Below, one piece after another: positions 1-13,964 of a stretch of 64,000 nucleotides of DNA. Every line of letters begins with the position of its first letter. Position 1 is the stretch's first letter. The position numbers were made by a program, and so were the translations under genes. The notes beneath the pieces are model-generated. The model ran no database searches. It saw nothing but the letters and a program-made list of their open reading frames with translations, and was not told the origin of the DNA. Source of the stretch: Nectonema munidae (Eukaryota > Nematomorpha > Nectonematoida > Nectonematidae). The DNA lies in NCBI GenBank assembly GCA_030549495.1, contig JAUIRK010000921.1, forward strand, positions 1,140,362 through 1,204,361. Direction: 5' to 3'.

Positions 1-3511
<3,511 letters not shown>

Positions 3512-4831
3512 TATGTCCTGAACAGATATTGCGCCTAAGAATCGAATTCTGTATTTCCACTTATTGCGCAAACATTGAAAAAATTTAGGAGACTCTTCCA
3601 ATAAAATTTTTCAATATGTGGATTTTAAATTTGCTTAATATCAACGGCAATATTATAAGAAATAATTGCTTTGCTTCACATGTTTTAGTTTGGAATTAAT
3701 TCCTAAATTTTCTGAAACATTGAATAAAACCAGAAAGAAAAGCTTCTTTTCCAATCTAACTTTTTATGCTTACAAAACAGTGTTTTGTTCTTTTCTGTCA
3801 TTTCCGCAAAATAAAATAAAGCTCTCATGCTCTTTTCATCATGCTTGAAAAAAGGAAAGTTTGGGAAGAAAATTAAATCTAATTGGTGCATAATAATACC
3901 ATGATATCCCACTCAAAGGAAAGCTTGTAGTAGTATAAGCATTCTATAATTTTAGAATTCATAACTCGGATAAAGATACACAGATTGTCTATCAATGTAA
4001 AAGATGTTGGTTGGCGTTATGCGGATAATTAATCCCAAAAATAATTACAATTTATTCAGCATAGGACAGGATTTTGAGTGCCCTTTCTCATTAGTACTTG
4101 CATATAAACAAGCTTCAAAATGTTTAGAGAACTCATATCGACAAAGATTTTCGTTACTATGTTAATTGGCTTTTTAAATAGCAAGGAACTGTGACAAAAA
4201 TGTTAAAAATCAAATTAAGCCTTCTACCTTGTTTAAAACATCTTACAATTTCTTGAAATTTTACTATTTCTTAAAAAATGTAGTTGCTGCTAGTATATAA
4301 AGTGGTAGCAAGAACCTTTTACCTTTTACTACTTATCATTATGGTAAAATTAACGATCTTGTAGGTAAATCTACCACCATCAAGTTTTTCAATACTTGAA
4401 ATAGTAAATCTTATGATTTTTGTGTTCTTTTTTAAACAAATAAACAGTGTATTTTTCCATTTTTACAATTTCGAGTGCTTACTTTTCACAATATTTTAAA
4501 TAGCTTCTTTGAACGAATAAATATTAATTTTGATTACTTTTATGATTTTTTTTATGTCGTAATAAGAAAAAAAAAGTGAAAACGAAAGCTTCACCTCTCC
4601 GATATTTAGTATACGTGAAAAACGAACTTTGAATAAAAGATTTAAAGTATTTCCAATTTTTTATTTTTATTGCATAATTTAAATGATCATTTGAAGAGGG
4701 AATATTTTTTATGAAAAATTTATCTTCATCCTTTTATTGTATGTCCTAAATTTAGTGTATATCTTCAAAATTATATTGTTTGCTTTTGTTATAATGATAT
4801 TTCTTTTGATATCACCCCTCTCACATGTATC
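3512..4831. other. AT-rich non-coding spacer
   Basis: No gene is seen. Short open frames at 3666-3848 (+), 3703-3912 (-) and the first part of 4737-4964 are low-complexity, overlap each other on opposite strands and match no family I recognise. Numerous A and T homopolymers are present. Confidence 0.55.
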
Positions 4832-5097
4832 CAAGGCCGGCCTTAGGCCTCTGCATATGCGGCCGCAGTGGGCCCCGCGCTTCTCATATGATATATTGTA
4901 TGATTTCGCAAAATGCAATGTTCGCAAAAGTAAAGTTACTTTGATCGTCATTTTGTGTTCATGAAAAAGTAATAAAACAAATCCCTTTTCTTTTTTTTTA
5001 AAATCTTATTTCTCACTTTTAATCTTTTTTCCTACCCAAACTGGGCCCCGCGTTATCCATTTTGCATAGGGCCCCGCGAACACTAGGGCCGGCCCTG
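4832..5097. mobile_element. hAT-like non-autonomous element (MITE), 266 bp
   Basis: The element starts CAAGGCCGGCCTTAG and ends CTAGGGCCGGCCCTG. Read inward these form terminal inverted repeats of about 15 bp with two mismatches. The flanks are an 8-bp direct repeat with one mismatch, CATGTATC at 4824-4831 and CATATATC at 5098-5105. That length is the target-site duplication typical of hAT transposons. GGGCCCCGCG occurs three times in the subterminal regions, so the ends stand out as GC-rich islands against AT-rich surroundings. The interior is AT-rich with no transposase frame, so the copy must have been moved in trans. The family assignment rests on the duplication length and end structure, not on a protein. 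Confidence 0.75.
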
Positions 5098-5105
5098 CAT
5101 ATATC

Positions 5106-5440
5106 TATACACCAATTCAATTTTCCTACATAAAGTTATATGGGTAAGAAAAAATAATACCAGCCAATTACGATATCTCCATTAAGCCCAATTAGACTTT
5201 TAATGAATTTTTTTATCCAATGAATTTTGCAGTTTTCTTAAGAATAGGGAAAGATAAAAAAAAAGATTATACAGAGTTAAGTATTATAAAAAATATATTT
5301 GTAATTTTAAAAAACACTCATGAATTGTCTAAAATGTATTTAATCAAAAAGTTTTTTTTATAATTTTTACAACGCAGCATTTAAATTTCAAAATGGCCCT
5401 CTGGGGCATGAGTTAGCACGATAAGGTTCATTACACTTTC
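5106..5440. other. AT-rich non-coding spacer
   Basis: No gene, element or structured repeat is recognised between the hAT-like element and the CAT-rich duplication. The sequence is unique and AT-rich. Confidence 0.5.
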
Positions 5441-5444
5441 ACAT

Positions 5445-5574
5445 CATCATCATAAATAATTTCTTCATCACATCAAGCTCATCATCATCCTCACAACAGC
5501 ATCAGCGTTACTATATCCCTTACTAACAACATCATCATAAATAATTTCTTCATCACATCAAGCTCATCATCATC
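5445..5574 (+). repeat. CAT-rich 45-bp direct duplication
   Basis: A 45-bp segment at 5445-5489 is repeated exactly at 5530-5574, an 85-bp offset. Both copies start with CATCATCATAAATAATTTC and end in a run of CATC. The DNA between them is also rich in CATCA-like words. The trinucleotide is the same, and in the same orientation, as the giant microsatellite about 2 kb upstream. No coding potential is seen. Confidence 0.85.
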
Positions 5575-5843
5575 AAAACATCAAGCTCACTACAATTTTA
5601 TAGTTCTTTTTGATTAACTTTCCATTTCACAATTAAATAACACCACTGACCCATATAACTATCATTTCAAAAATCAAAGGTGGTAGTATTTGTGTCATTA
5701 TGTCAATGTCATTTGGTGGCTTTAGACTCATAAAAACTCTCCATACAATTTCTTTAATTCTCTTTTCATATATATGATGTCATTCTACTTCAAGACATCA
5801 AGACATTCAAAAGTTCAAACATTATGAACGAAATACTTAACCC

Positions 5844-5882
5844 TATATATATATATATATACATTATACATATATATATATA
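5844..5882. repeat. (TA)n dinucleotide tract
   Basis: Two TA runs flank a short ACATTATACA centre, so the whole tract is self-complementary and could extrude as a hairpin. It is a simple-sequence repeat with no other visible role. Confidence 0.85.
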
Positions 5883-7887
5883 ATGATCCTTTTGAATTTT
5901 TTTCATCACGGTTTTTAATTCTTTGAAACATGGAAACTGTAATTTTCTTTGAATATAAACAAGGAAGCAATTCTTGAAATGTGTCTGTCTCCAAAATTCA
6001 TAGACCCAAGTCCTAAATGCATTTTCAAACGTTGATAAACATTTAACTTATAAATTATAAGATTTAATTTTAAGCACCAAAGTGTTTCAAGACGGAATAA
6101 TCGATTCACTTAGCCAATTATTTTTAATGTGAACACGGGCCTGTTGACAATTTGTGAGAGGAGAGGCTGAGAAAAATCTTTTAGCTCGCATCTATCTTTG
6201 TATAAATCGATTTCTTGTCAGTGGTCCTTCATAGTCAGTCTGTTTTCTGTTTCAGACGCCATGATATACTCAAAGTAAAACATTATAAAATATTTATATT
6301 ATATGTAAATTCACAATATTTATGCCATATTTAAAAAATCTTTGTCTTTTGTTGAGAATATTGCGCTGAAAAATCCCTGTCTAGCTGTTGCAGAATAGGT
6401 GGAAAGTCTGTTTTCATCATCCTTCTCCGTAGTGTCACAATTTAGTGTTGGGTATGGTGCTCTCGGAGAGATAATTTCTTCCTGTCAGCTTTTTTCCTAT
6501 CTCGATATGGATATTTTGTGGTTCTGTTGCTCTTAATAATGGTGTTGATTACTTTTCCCTGTCAATTAACAGTAGAAAAGTCATTAATGGTGTTGAATAG
6601 AACCCAAACTTTTTTTACACGTTTTTTAGTTGGAAAGAGATATTTTGAAAGCGCAGTGTTTTCAGACATTCAATATTTTTAAGGATTTAGTTGAAATTTA
6701 AGGAATCTTTAGGAAGTAAGATTATTAAATTTTTTTATGGCTTTTCTTAAAGTAAAATTAAGTTTTGCATCAATTTTATAGTAAACTTTAAAAATTGTTC
6801 TATAACTCCCCTTGTTAACGTTTATGTTTGGATCGTGCAGAAACCAATCTTATTTTGAGTTTCAAAAAAGTTTTCTTAATCCAGTGTTGATTAAACCAAG
6901 TCTGAGTGTATTATCAATAAGTCTTCTAAAACAACTCGTTCTCTGCTATATTCAGAATATCTCTATTCAGAATTCTGTTCACTAAAGATTTACAAAAGTG
7001 AACAGTTGTTTCAGTGGTAGAACATCCAAATCTGAAGGATTTTAAGGTTTTGATAACTGGTGAAAAGCTATAATGAGGGATAAAATTTTTAATAAATGCA
7101 ATGATTTAGTATCACTGTCTCTCAATGTCCCAATGAGAAAGTCTCAAAAATATAAAATGAAGATAACTATTAAATCCTATTTTCCAGTTAATTTTCTTGA
7201 AAAACTGTAACTATTGAATGAATCAAACTATGGTTAGTGGCATGAATATATTAAGCTCCATGGTGAGTTTATGATAAGCTATAAATCTCCCCATTGTCTT
7301 CATGATCTTAAAATGTGTTCCAGCCTAAAGCGGTATTCACGGGATCATAGACGAAATAGAAGATTCTGGAAGGTACTCAATCCTAATAGATGAGTGAGCG
7401 GAAAAGAAGAATTTATCAGATTGTTTTTGCTTTGACTTCTTTATAATATATGAATGATTTTGTTCTCTTGTTGAGTTAGAAAGAAATGGTGTGATTACAA
7501 CCCTAGAAACAGGGTTATTAGACTTGATAAATTGCTGCAGTCATTGGGATCTGAGAGTGAAAGTGTAATGTCCAGTAATAATGGTGGTGTGTTAAAAATC
7601 CATTTATAATAATTAACTAAATTAAAAAATCCAATGTACTAAAAAAAGATAACATACTCTTGTTTTTGTAGTTTCCAAAAAATGGTTATATTGAGTTTTT
7701 TTGCCTTGATTGCCAATCTTACTAAAAAGTAGCTAAAAATGGCTGAGTCTTAGTGAATTACGTCTAAGATTTTATCGCAGTTAATTTGATTAGTGAATAT
7801 TTATTTGAGAAATATTCAAAATAATTTGGTCGATCCCGTGATAAAATTGAGCTTAAACTTTTTGATATGTACCATTTTTACTTCTAT
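5883..7887. other. Non-coding region upstream of the receptor exon
   Basis: No gene can be supported. The DNA at 6360-6620 and 7000-7560 is less AT-rich than its neighbours and has some open stretches, but each is broken by stops and none matches a family I know. If the exon at 8076 belongs to a gene transcribed rightward, this is probably intron. I searched by eye for the C4 zinc-finger exon of the receptor (CEGCKSFFKR-type motif) and did not find it here. Confidence 0.5.
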
Positions 7888-7971
7888 ATTGTCTTTTTTT
7901 AATTTGAAATTGTCTTTTTTGAATGCTAATTTGTCTTTTTAAAGTTCTAGATTGTCTTTTTTCAATTTTAT
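7888..7971 (+). repeat. 21-bp minisatellite, four copies
   Basis: The word ATTGTCTTTTTT (allowing small changes) recurs with its GTC at 7891, 7912, 7933 and 7954, an exact 21-bp period. The copies are diverged in the AATTTGAA half. It ends about 105 bp upstream of the receptor exon, so it would lie in the intron just before the acceptor site. Confidence 0.8.
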
Positions 7972-8075
7972 TTTGTATTTAATTTTAATTTTAATGTGAA
8001 ATAAAGATATCATCAGTATATCCAATTTAGCAGTCTTAATCAAGAAGTACTTCAAGCGATGCGTTTATTTTTAAG

Positions 8076-8392
8076 CCGTGCAAAAAGGACGAACTCCAGC
8101 CTCCCATTCATCCACTGCTTCCTGTGCCTCTTCTGTCACCACTCTCACTTCCCTGCAAATAAACAATTTGAGTGAGTCCAAAGTCTCTTTCAAGCATCAC
8201 TCCTCATTAATTTCGCTAATGCTGAAAGCCGAACCCTATCAAGACCCAGACTACTCCTTTTTCCCTTGCTCCAGCATGGGCTTCATGACGGTGGATGCCA
8301 TGTGTGAGTTAGCGGCACGTCTTCTCTTTTTGGCTATCGAGTGGTCACGCACAATTTCATCCCTCATCAGTAACATTTCAATCTCTGACCAG
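8076..8392 (+). CDS. Internal exon of a COUP-TF/Seven-up-like nuclear receptor (NR2F family)
   Basis: This exon encodes part of a ligand-activated-type transcription factor that would act in the nucleus on AGGTCA-type DNA sites. It opens after an acceptor (GTTTATTTTTAAG) with CC, completing an Ala codon, and gives A-V-Q-K-G-R, matching the EAVQRGR end of the COUP-TF DNA-binding-domain extension. A hinge of about 40 residues rich in Ser and Thr follows. SLMLKAEPYQ corresponds to the family's SLLLRAEPYP, and CELAARLLFLAIEW is helix 3 of the ligand-binding domain. It closes with SISDQ before a donor CAG|GTATAC, so the next exon should begin with the V-x-L-L part of the DQV motif. The 105 codons from GTG 8078 are uninterrupted, and the exon is visibly richer in G and C than its flanks. 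The usual NIPFFPDL loop is replaced by TISSLISNI with one extra residue, so this is a divergent paralogue. The open frame continuing to 8575 is intronic read-through. AEPY favours NR2F over NR2E or RXR. Confidence 0.85.
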
Positions 8393-11300
8393 GTATACTT
8401 TCACTTAATTTTCAAATTAGGCATTTCACTTCTTTACCCAATTATTCTCAATTACTTCAAATTTGTTGCAATATTATCGAAAATATTATTTTTTTTTAGA
8501 ATATTTCATGATCTCTATAATCTTTTTTATTTTTTTCTATTTTTTATTTTTAAAAACATTTTTTTTAATTCCTAAAATTTTTATAATTTCTGGCTTCATT
8601 ATTCCAAACTAATGACAAAACAAAGTAATTTTTTCCAAATTATATCCGGCTTCTCCCTTTGACGCGTCAGAATAAAGAATAATAGTCATGAATGCCAACA
8701 ATTGATCTTTTCGTATAAAAATATTTTATATAAAACATCAAAAGTATCATAAAATTTGGAAAACATTGAATATTTTTTCCAAATAGGATTGCACTCAATT
8801 TGAGTGGTTTGCCAAAAATTGGGTCAAAAATCGTAGCCCCGTGATTTCACCACTTTTATACGAAACATGTATGTGTGTGTGTGTGACATCAGACATAAAC
8901 ACTTCAGATTTTCCAATAAAAAAGTGTTTATGGAAAAAAAACTATTTTTTTAGTCTATTAAAGGAAATAAAGCGCCAAATATTGACAATTTGTTGTACGA
9001 TTGGTTTGCGGCAATCGTAACTTTAAAAATATATAAATCATAAGCTTTACAGTTGATACAGACTTAATTTTATTAAATTTACTTCTAAAAATGAGTATCA
9101 TTACGCTGGACATATATCGAATACAACATATCAATTTTTGATAAATAAAATGTGTAATATTTCAAACTATCTGAAATTTTAGGCTATAAAAATCTTGCTA
9201 CGTCTTTTTCCTCAAAGTCAGATCCAAGATTTTTACTATTAAGAGCATAATTCCATGAATTTTAGAGGGCGCATACATTCTACAGCAGCGTGGATCAGTC
9301 TTGGTACTATTTAAATGCCATTAAATTGATTGGAGCTAATTCACGCACAAAAAAATTAATTTATAAAAAAGTCTGTGGGTGGAAGTGTGAGATTACAATG
9401 TTTCATATTAACTAAAACATTATAGAAACGTAATCACTATATGAACAATATTACATTGACATAATGTATAGATGGATTGTTGAATGAATTTAGAGGATGT
9501 TGACTCCTTTTTATTAATTAAACTGATATTGAAAATACCAATGTTTGATATCAAAGCAGATATATCAATATATATTATAATCATATTGCAAAATTTTTTT
9601 CTCATTCGATTTAAATTAATTTGAATGTTTTTACATTTATATATTCTGATAATAAACAGGAAAAAGAGGAGATACTTTTAAAAAAAGATATTTTCCTTTA
9701 TTTTCCATTCTCAAATTTTGAATGATTACCTCTTTCCACTTTCAATGGAAGAAGCATTTGAACCGAAAAATTGCCTTACCTTTGTTTACATTAATGTCTA
9801 AGCAATTAATGGTGAAGGTTTTCTTGCCTTTTTTCCTCTATATATAAAAAAATATATATACACAAAGTTTATAAAAAGCATGAGATAGGTTTTTTTGCTA
9901 TTATTTATAAGCTTGATTACACCTTTTATAAACTTTTCCCTTTTTATAATTTCTCATTTCTTTCAAATTTTGACATAAATATTTTTTGTTTTACCTCGCA
10001 ATGATGCGAACATCTATGTGAATGCTGCGCGCGTACTTGCCTTTACGCTTTCACTCACGCACGTGCAAGCAAACCCCATTCACCACACTTTGTTTGATTG
10101 AGAATGTTTTCATTTATGCTGATTGTGTTTGGTATTGGACGCTAATTATGGCCTTACTGAATGTTGGCCTCTTTGAAAAAGTGACGAAGGTTTATCCCAA
10201 ATTGCAATTCTAAACATTTTGTGAAAATATCATTCATATATTGAGTGTATCTTGCAAAATGATAAGAATCTAAGATGTAATACCTTTACCCCCTCACATT
10301 GCTTGTATCTATGTTATCCATCTATGTATACACGGATCAATCCTCACGTAATTTGATTGGTTAAAACTAAAAATTTATTCATAAATTTTTATCCAATCAT
10401 ATCAAAGAGTTTGAGTAGTCATTCCATTACAAAAAAATATATCCTGTAAAATCTTGGTTTAAGAAATTGATTCCTTCCTAGAATGACTTAGTTTGTTAAC
10501 CAAGATAGTTTTTTCTCTTTACTTTTATGGTTAATCATTTTACCTAAATTAGTTTATGTCATAAATATTAGCAAAGTAAACTTAAAAAGCACATTTATAT
10601 AACATCACTTTGCTTTACGAAATCAATGCATCATCTATACAATATTTTATTGAACACAAATCCTAAATTGATAAATGTGAATAGCCAAAATGTTAGAAAA
10701 CTAATTAAACTTTATAAACTTTATTTATTAATTGGAATATGTTTGAAGTATTATGTTGTAGTAATTAAATTTACTCTATTATTGTAAGTCAGTCAAGCTA
10801 TGAAGGATAATTTTAAATAAAAAATATGTGCCATGTTGGAAAGAGAAAGTAGAAATATTTTTTTTCAAAAACGGAATCCCTTTGTGAATTAATGCAAAAA
10901 AATATATTTTATTATCTTCACCTACATATGAATATTTGTTTTATTTTGTTATATCAGAAAAAATTTATAACAACATTTAAATAGGTCAAACCAACTTTTT
11001 ATGAACACAATCGTATAATATACACAAATGAGGAAGATTTTGTTGACTACTGTTTAAAGAGAGATCTTATTATACACTAAGGTTCTGTGAGTTGTTTCCC
11101 TTCATATATAGGAAGTATGGTGGAGAACAAAATAGAAAATGCAGTCAAGCAAAATGTCTCAATTTAAAAAAAAAGCCTTATATTTAAGGCCATGTTTTAC
11201 TTTTATCGGAAATAAAGAAAAAATCACTCATTTGTCTGTTGATTTTAATTTTATCTTTAAAACATAGTTATTGTCTTATTATTACGCATATTTCGTATGA

Positions 11301-12178
11301 CAAAAGTCTTTGTTGTGATAAATAGATGCCCCATCAATTATTGTTAATATTCTCAATTTTATATTATTTAAAAGACTTGTTTGGCTTGTGAGTAGACTTC
11401 CATATTACTTTTCTTGTTTTACGGGTAAGTCTTAGAGACAAATTCATCAATATTAAAATTTTAAAATTTATAAAAATAGTTGGCTTCTATTACTCCCCTT
11501 TTCCATTTTTAGATGAGAGTTTTTTTTAATATATACAATTTAATTTCTTCTAATTAAACTGATTTTGACTATAAATAACGTATGATTTGATCTAAAAACA
11601 TAAAAAATAAGACTTTTTCTTTATACTGATTAGCATTATGAATGAATCGAGCAATGTAAAAATTTAAATTCAGGCTTTCAATTGGTGTAAATGCACGAAT
11701 CAAATTTGAAAATTAAACTAAAAAAATTTAAAATATTTATTTTAAAAATCATGTGACACCTTTGTTGATTAAATGAACAATAAACATAATACTTTTTTCC
11801 AAAATTAAAGTTTTTTAAGATTTATGATAAGGATATCTCTCAAAAAACAACATGGAAAACATATCATGAAAACTCATTATTTAAAAATATGTATCTCTAC
11901 ATTTAACGCCAAAATTTCTCTTTGTATACTTTAAATGAGGCTTTATCTTTATCTTGATGAGTGCATAAGGTGTTTGTTATTATTAATTCACATCCTCTAA
12001 CTTTGAAGAAAATAATGAATGCTCCTTCTGATGTATTATATATTTATATCTGTGGAAGTAGCATGATTAGTAGCCGTAACTAGCAAAGTTAACAAAGTCA
12101 TCATTAGTAAGTGATACTAATTTCTCTCTCTCAGTGTTCCCTATATATAATGCTTGTAGCTTTTAGCAAAAAATGAAT
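8393..12178. other. Non-coding region (probable intron) downstream of the receptor exon
   Basis: No further receptor exon was found by eye: nothing resembles V-A-L-L-R-L-x-W-S-E-L-F. A (TG)7 run lies at 8872-8885, just after an imperfect palindrome CACTCAATTTGAGTG. A more GC-rich patch at 10000-10210 holds a 63-codon ATG-initiated frame without recognisable similarity, which I do not call a gene. The rest is AT-rich with many homopolymers. Confidence 0.5.
10352..10406. repeat. Imperfect inverted repeat (hairpin)
   Basis: TTTGATTGG on the left pairs with CCAATCATATCAAA on the right, and the inner arms AAAAATTTAT / ATAAATTTTT continue the stem around a short loop, with small gaps. It could be the remnant of a foldback element or a chance AT-rich hairpin. 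Confidence 0.4.
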
Positions 12179-12182
12179 TTAA

Positions 12183-12312
12183 CCCATTAAGTACCATAGA
12201 AATCAGACGATATTTAAAAAAATGCAGACGATTTATATTCAAAGTCATTGAAAAAAGCAGACGAAGATGAAATTACTTATGTTCCCAAATGGGAACATTG
12301 GGACTTAATGGG
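12183..12312. mobile_element. piggyBac-like MITE, 130 bp, with TTAA target duplication
   Basis: TTAA at 12179-12182 and 12313-12316 flanks a 130-bp body that starts CCCATTAAGTACC and ends GGGACTTAATGGG. The terminal inverted repeats match at 12 of 13 positions. TTAA duplication and ends beginning CCC are the hallmark of piggyBac transposons. The interior has three copies of CAGACGA and, near the right end, an inverted repeat GTTCCC-AAAT-GGGAAC. There is no transposase frame, so it is non-autonomous. The family is inferred from ends and target site only. Confidence 0.75.
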
Positions 12313-12316
12313 TTAA

Positions 12317-13510
12317 TATTGAAAAGAAATTAAATAGAGATATCGATTTAATGATTAAGTTTGTTTGGATGAAGCTTGGCGGTCTAAACTCCCTTTTTCA
12401 AAAGTAAAATGAACTGATGAGTTAAACATGAAACTTAACATTAATTATATCACACACAATTTTAAATTCATTTTGCCATCCAAGTTTGTTGCAAATTGTA
12501 TAATGCAAAAATTTTATGAAGGAGAGCCCAAATAGTTTGAAAATTTATTGTTTTTATGCTTATAAAATTTTCTATTATATATTTGTTGAATGCAAAACAA
12601 AGTATTTATAAGGCTTTCTAAGATTTTTATCATAGGATTCGATTTATATTTTGATAAAAAAAATACAAATGCAATAAAATATATAAGAAAAATATTAAAG
12701 AAGAAAATGTCCAATCAAAAATGAGAAATAAAATGAAGGGTTGCTATTGGGTAAAAATTTATATGAAAAATTGCATTGCGAGGTATGAATAGGAATTTTC
12801 AAGAAAATTTGTTTTGAAAGGGCAAATCAAAATAAAATTTTAATAGAAAAATAAGAAGCTACTATATAAGTTCAATACAACTAGTTCATGTTCAAAACTT
12901 ACATTAAAAATTAGACGAAAAGAGAATAAAATTGGAGATTAAATTGCACAAAAATGAAAAAATATATAATATATATTTATAATGTTCGAAAGTTTTAGTT
13001 AAACATTATTTCAGTTTTTTAAGACAGTTCATTTTATCTACAAATGAAAAAAATATACTCCTTTTATATATCAGTTCGAAACGCAAAACTTTAAAAACAT
13101 TAAACGTTCATTTTATTTAATAATTTTCAGATATTATCTTTGTTAAATAATTTTTACTGGAAAATTTTATAAAATGTATTTGATAAGTATGATGAAATTT
13201 TCACGCTATTTTTATTTTCCGGCAAATTCCGTAAAAAGTTGATATTTGGCAAATAGACAAAACACGAATATATCAATATGATAGTCGCGCAGAGAAAAAT
13301 GAGTATAAAATATGAAGATAATTTTGAAAATATGTGATTTCTCACTAAATTAACACCACTCAAACTTTTTTAATTCGCAAATTGAGAAAATTTAACTTCC
13401 GTGAAAATTTCTTGAATTACAGTTTATAAAAATATGTTCTTCAATTCTAGAAAAAATATGTTCATCAATTCTAGAGTTTCTTGCACGTAAACATTATTTC
13501 AGTTTTTCTA
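12317..13510. other. AT-rich non-coding region with degenerate local repeats
   Basis: No gene is seen. A segment at about 12999-13160 is repeated in diverged form at 13491-13511 and 13965-14070, which flank the LINE copy. The identical core GACAGTTCATTTTATC plus following bases is at 13023-13057 and 13977-14011. A 21-bp duplication with one mismatch (AATATGTTCTTCAATTCTAGA) lies at 13431-13451 and 13455-13475. Confidence 0.6.
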
Positions 13511-13525
13511 TAGTGTTAATTATAT
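13511..13525 (+). repeat. Left target-site duplication of the LINE copy
   Basis: TAGTGTTAATTATAT here is identical to 13950-13964. The two copies bracket the truncated LINE exactly: the LINE frame begins at the very next base. Confidence 0.85.
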
Positions 13526-13949
13526 TGGGCTTTAAAAGAATCTGAGAAAAATAGACTAAACAGCACAGAGATGAGGATGTTAAGAATCTGTGCAAATTTA
13601 ATTTAAAAGATAAAATAAGTAATGAAAAGATAAGAAGTTTATGTCAAGTAAATGAAATAAATAAGGTATTAGAAATACAACAAAGGTTAACGTGGTTTGG
13701 GCATGTAAATAGAAGACCTTCCGGTGATCTATTTAAAGAAGCCTATAAAAATCAAACTTTAGGTAAGAGTAAAGGCAGGCCAAAGATGACATGGATAGAA
13801 ATAGTCAAAAAAGAAATGAGCAAAAGACATTTATCTTTAGGGGACGAGCAAAATAGAGATGAATGGAGACGCAAAATAATGAGAGATTAAATGCCATAGT
13901 GGTAAAAACCGACTAAACCTTAACGTGCTGGGAACTATAATTATTATAT
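13526..13949 (+). mobile_element. 5'-truncated LINE (non-LTR retrotransposon) 3' end
   Basis: This is the C-terminal tail of an endonuclease/reverse-transcriptase ORF2 followed by a 59-bp 3' UTR. The frame starts at 13526 with W-A-L-K and runs through TEMRMLRIC. It shifts by one base around 13595-13600, then continues as LKDKISNEKIR, LTWFGHVNRRP, SKGRPKMTWIEIV and DEWRRKIMRD to a TAA at 13888-13890. The WFGHV, GRP-x-x-x-W and DxWRxxI pattern is the usual ending of RTE/CR1/Jockey-type LINE polymerases; I cannot fix the clade from this piece. A tail of ATAATTATTATAT follows. Perfect 15-bp target duplications lie on both sides, so the insertion was already truncated on arrival. The copy is dead, with at least one frameshift and all upstream domains missing. 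Confidence 0.88.
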
Positions 13950-13964
13950 TAGTGTTAATTATAT
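13950..13964 (+). repeat. Right target-site duplication of the LINE copy
   Basis: TAGTGTTAATTATAT, identical to 13511-13525, directly after the AT-rich LINE tail. The perfect identity suggests a fairly recent insertion, or simply a short site that has escaped mutation. Confidence 0.85.

Noticed and set aside
6225-6275. Strong acceptor-like TTTTCTGTTTCAG followed by a short ATG frame
   Set aside because: The frame ends after five codons and any exon would be tiny and unsupported. Pyrimidine tracts are common in this DNA.
6360-6620. Less AT-rich stretch with an open minus-strand reading containing KYPYRDRKKADRKK
   Set aside because: It is broken by a stop, has no convincing splice structure, and I recognise no family. 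It may be an old element remnant, but the sequence does not support a call.
7000-7560. Plus-strand fragments suggestive of decayed coding sequence
   Set aside because: Several stops in all frames and no recognisable motif.
8041-8075. KKYFKRC-like reading just before the exon, resembling a zinc-finger end
   Set aside because: A stop lies directly before the Ala-Val-Gln codons in that frame and the match to the COUP-TF LKKCLKVGMRRE region is poor. The acceptor TTTTTAAG explains the boundary better.
8393-8575. Continuation of the receptor open frame after SISDQ
   Set aside because: The sequence after the GTATAC donor turns into T-rich low-complexity DNA encoding Phe/Ile/Leu runs, with no ligand-binding-domain similarity. 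It is best read as intron.
10022-10213. 63-codon ATG-initiated frame in a GC-richer patch
   Set aside because: No recognised domain and no splice-site support. It does not resemble the missing receptor exon.
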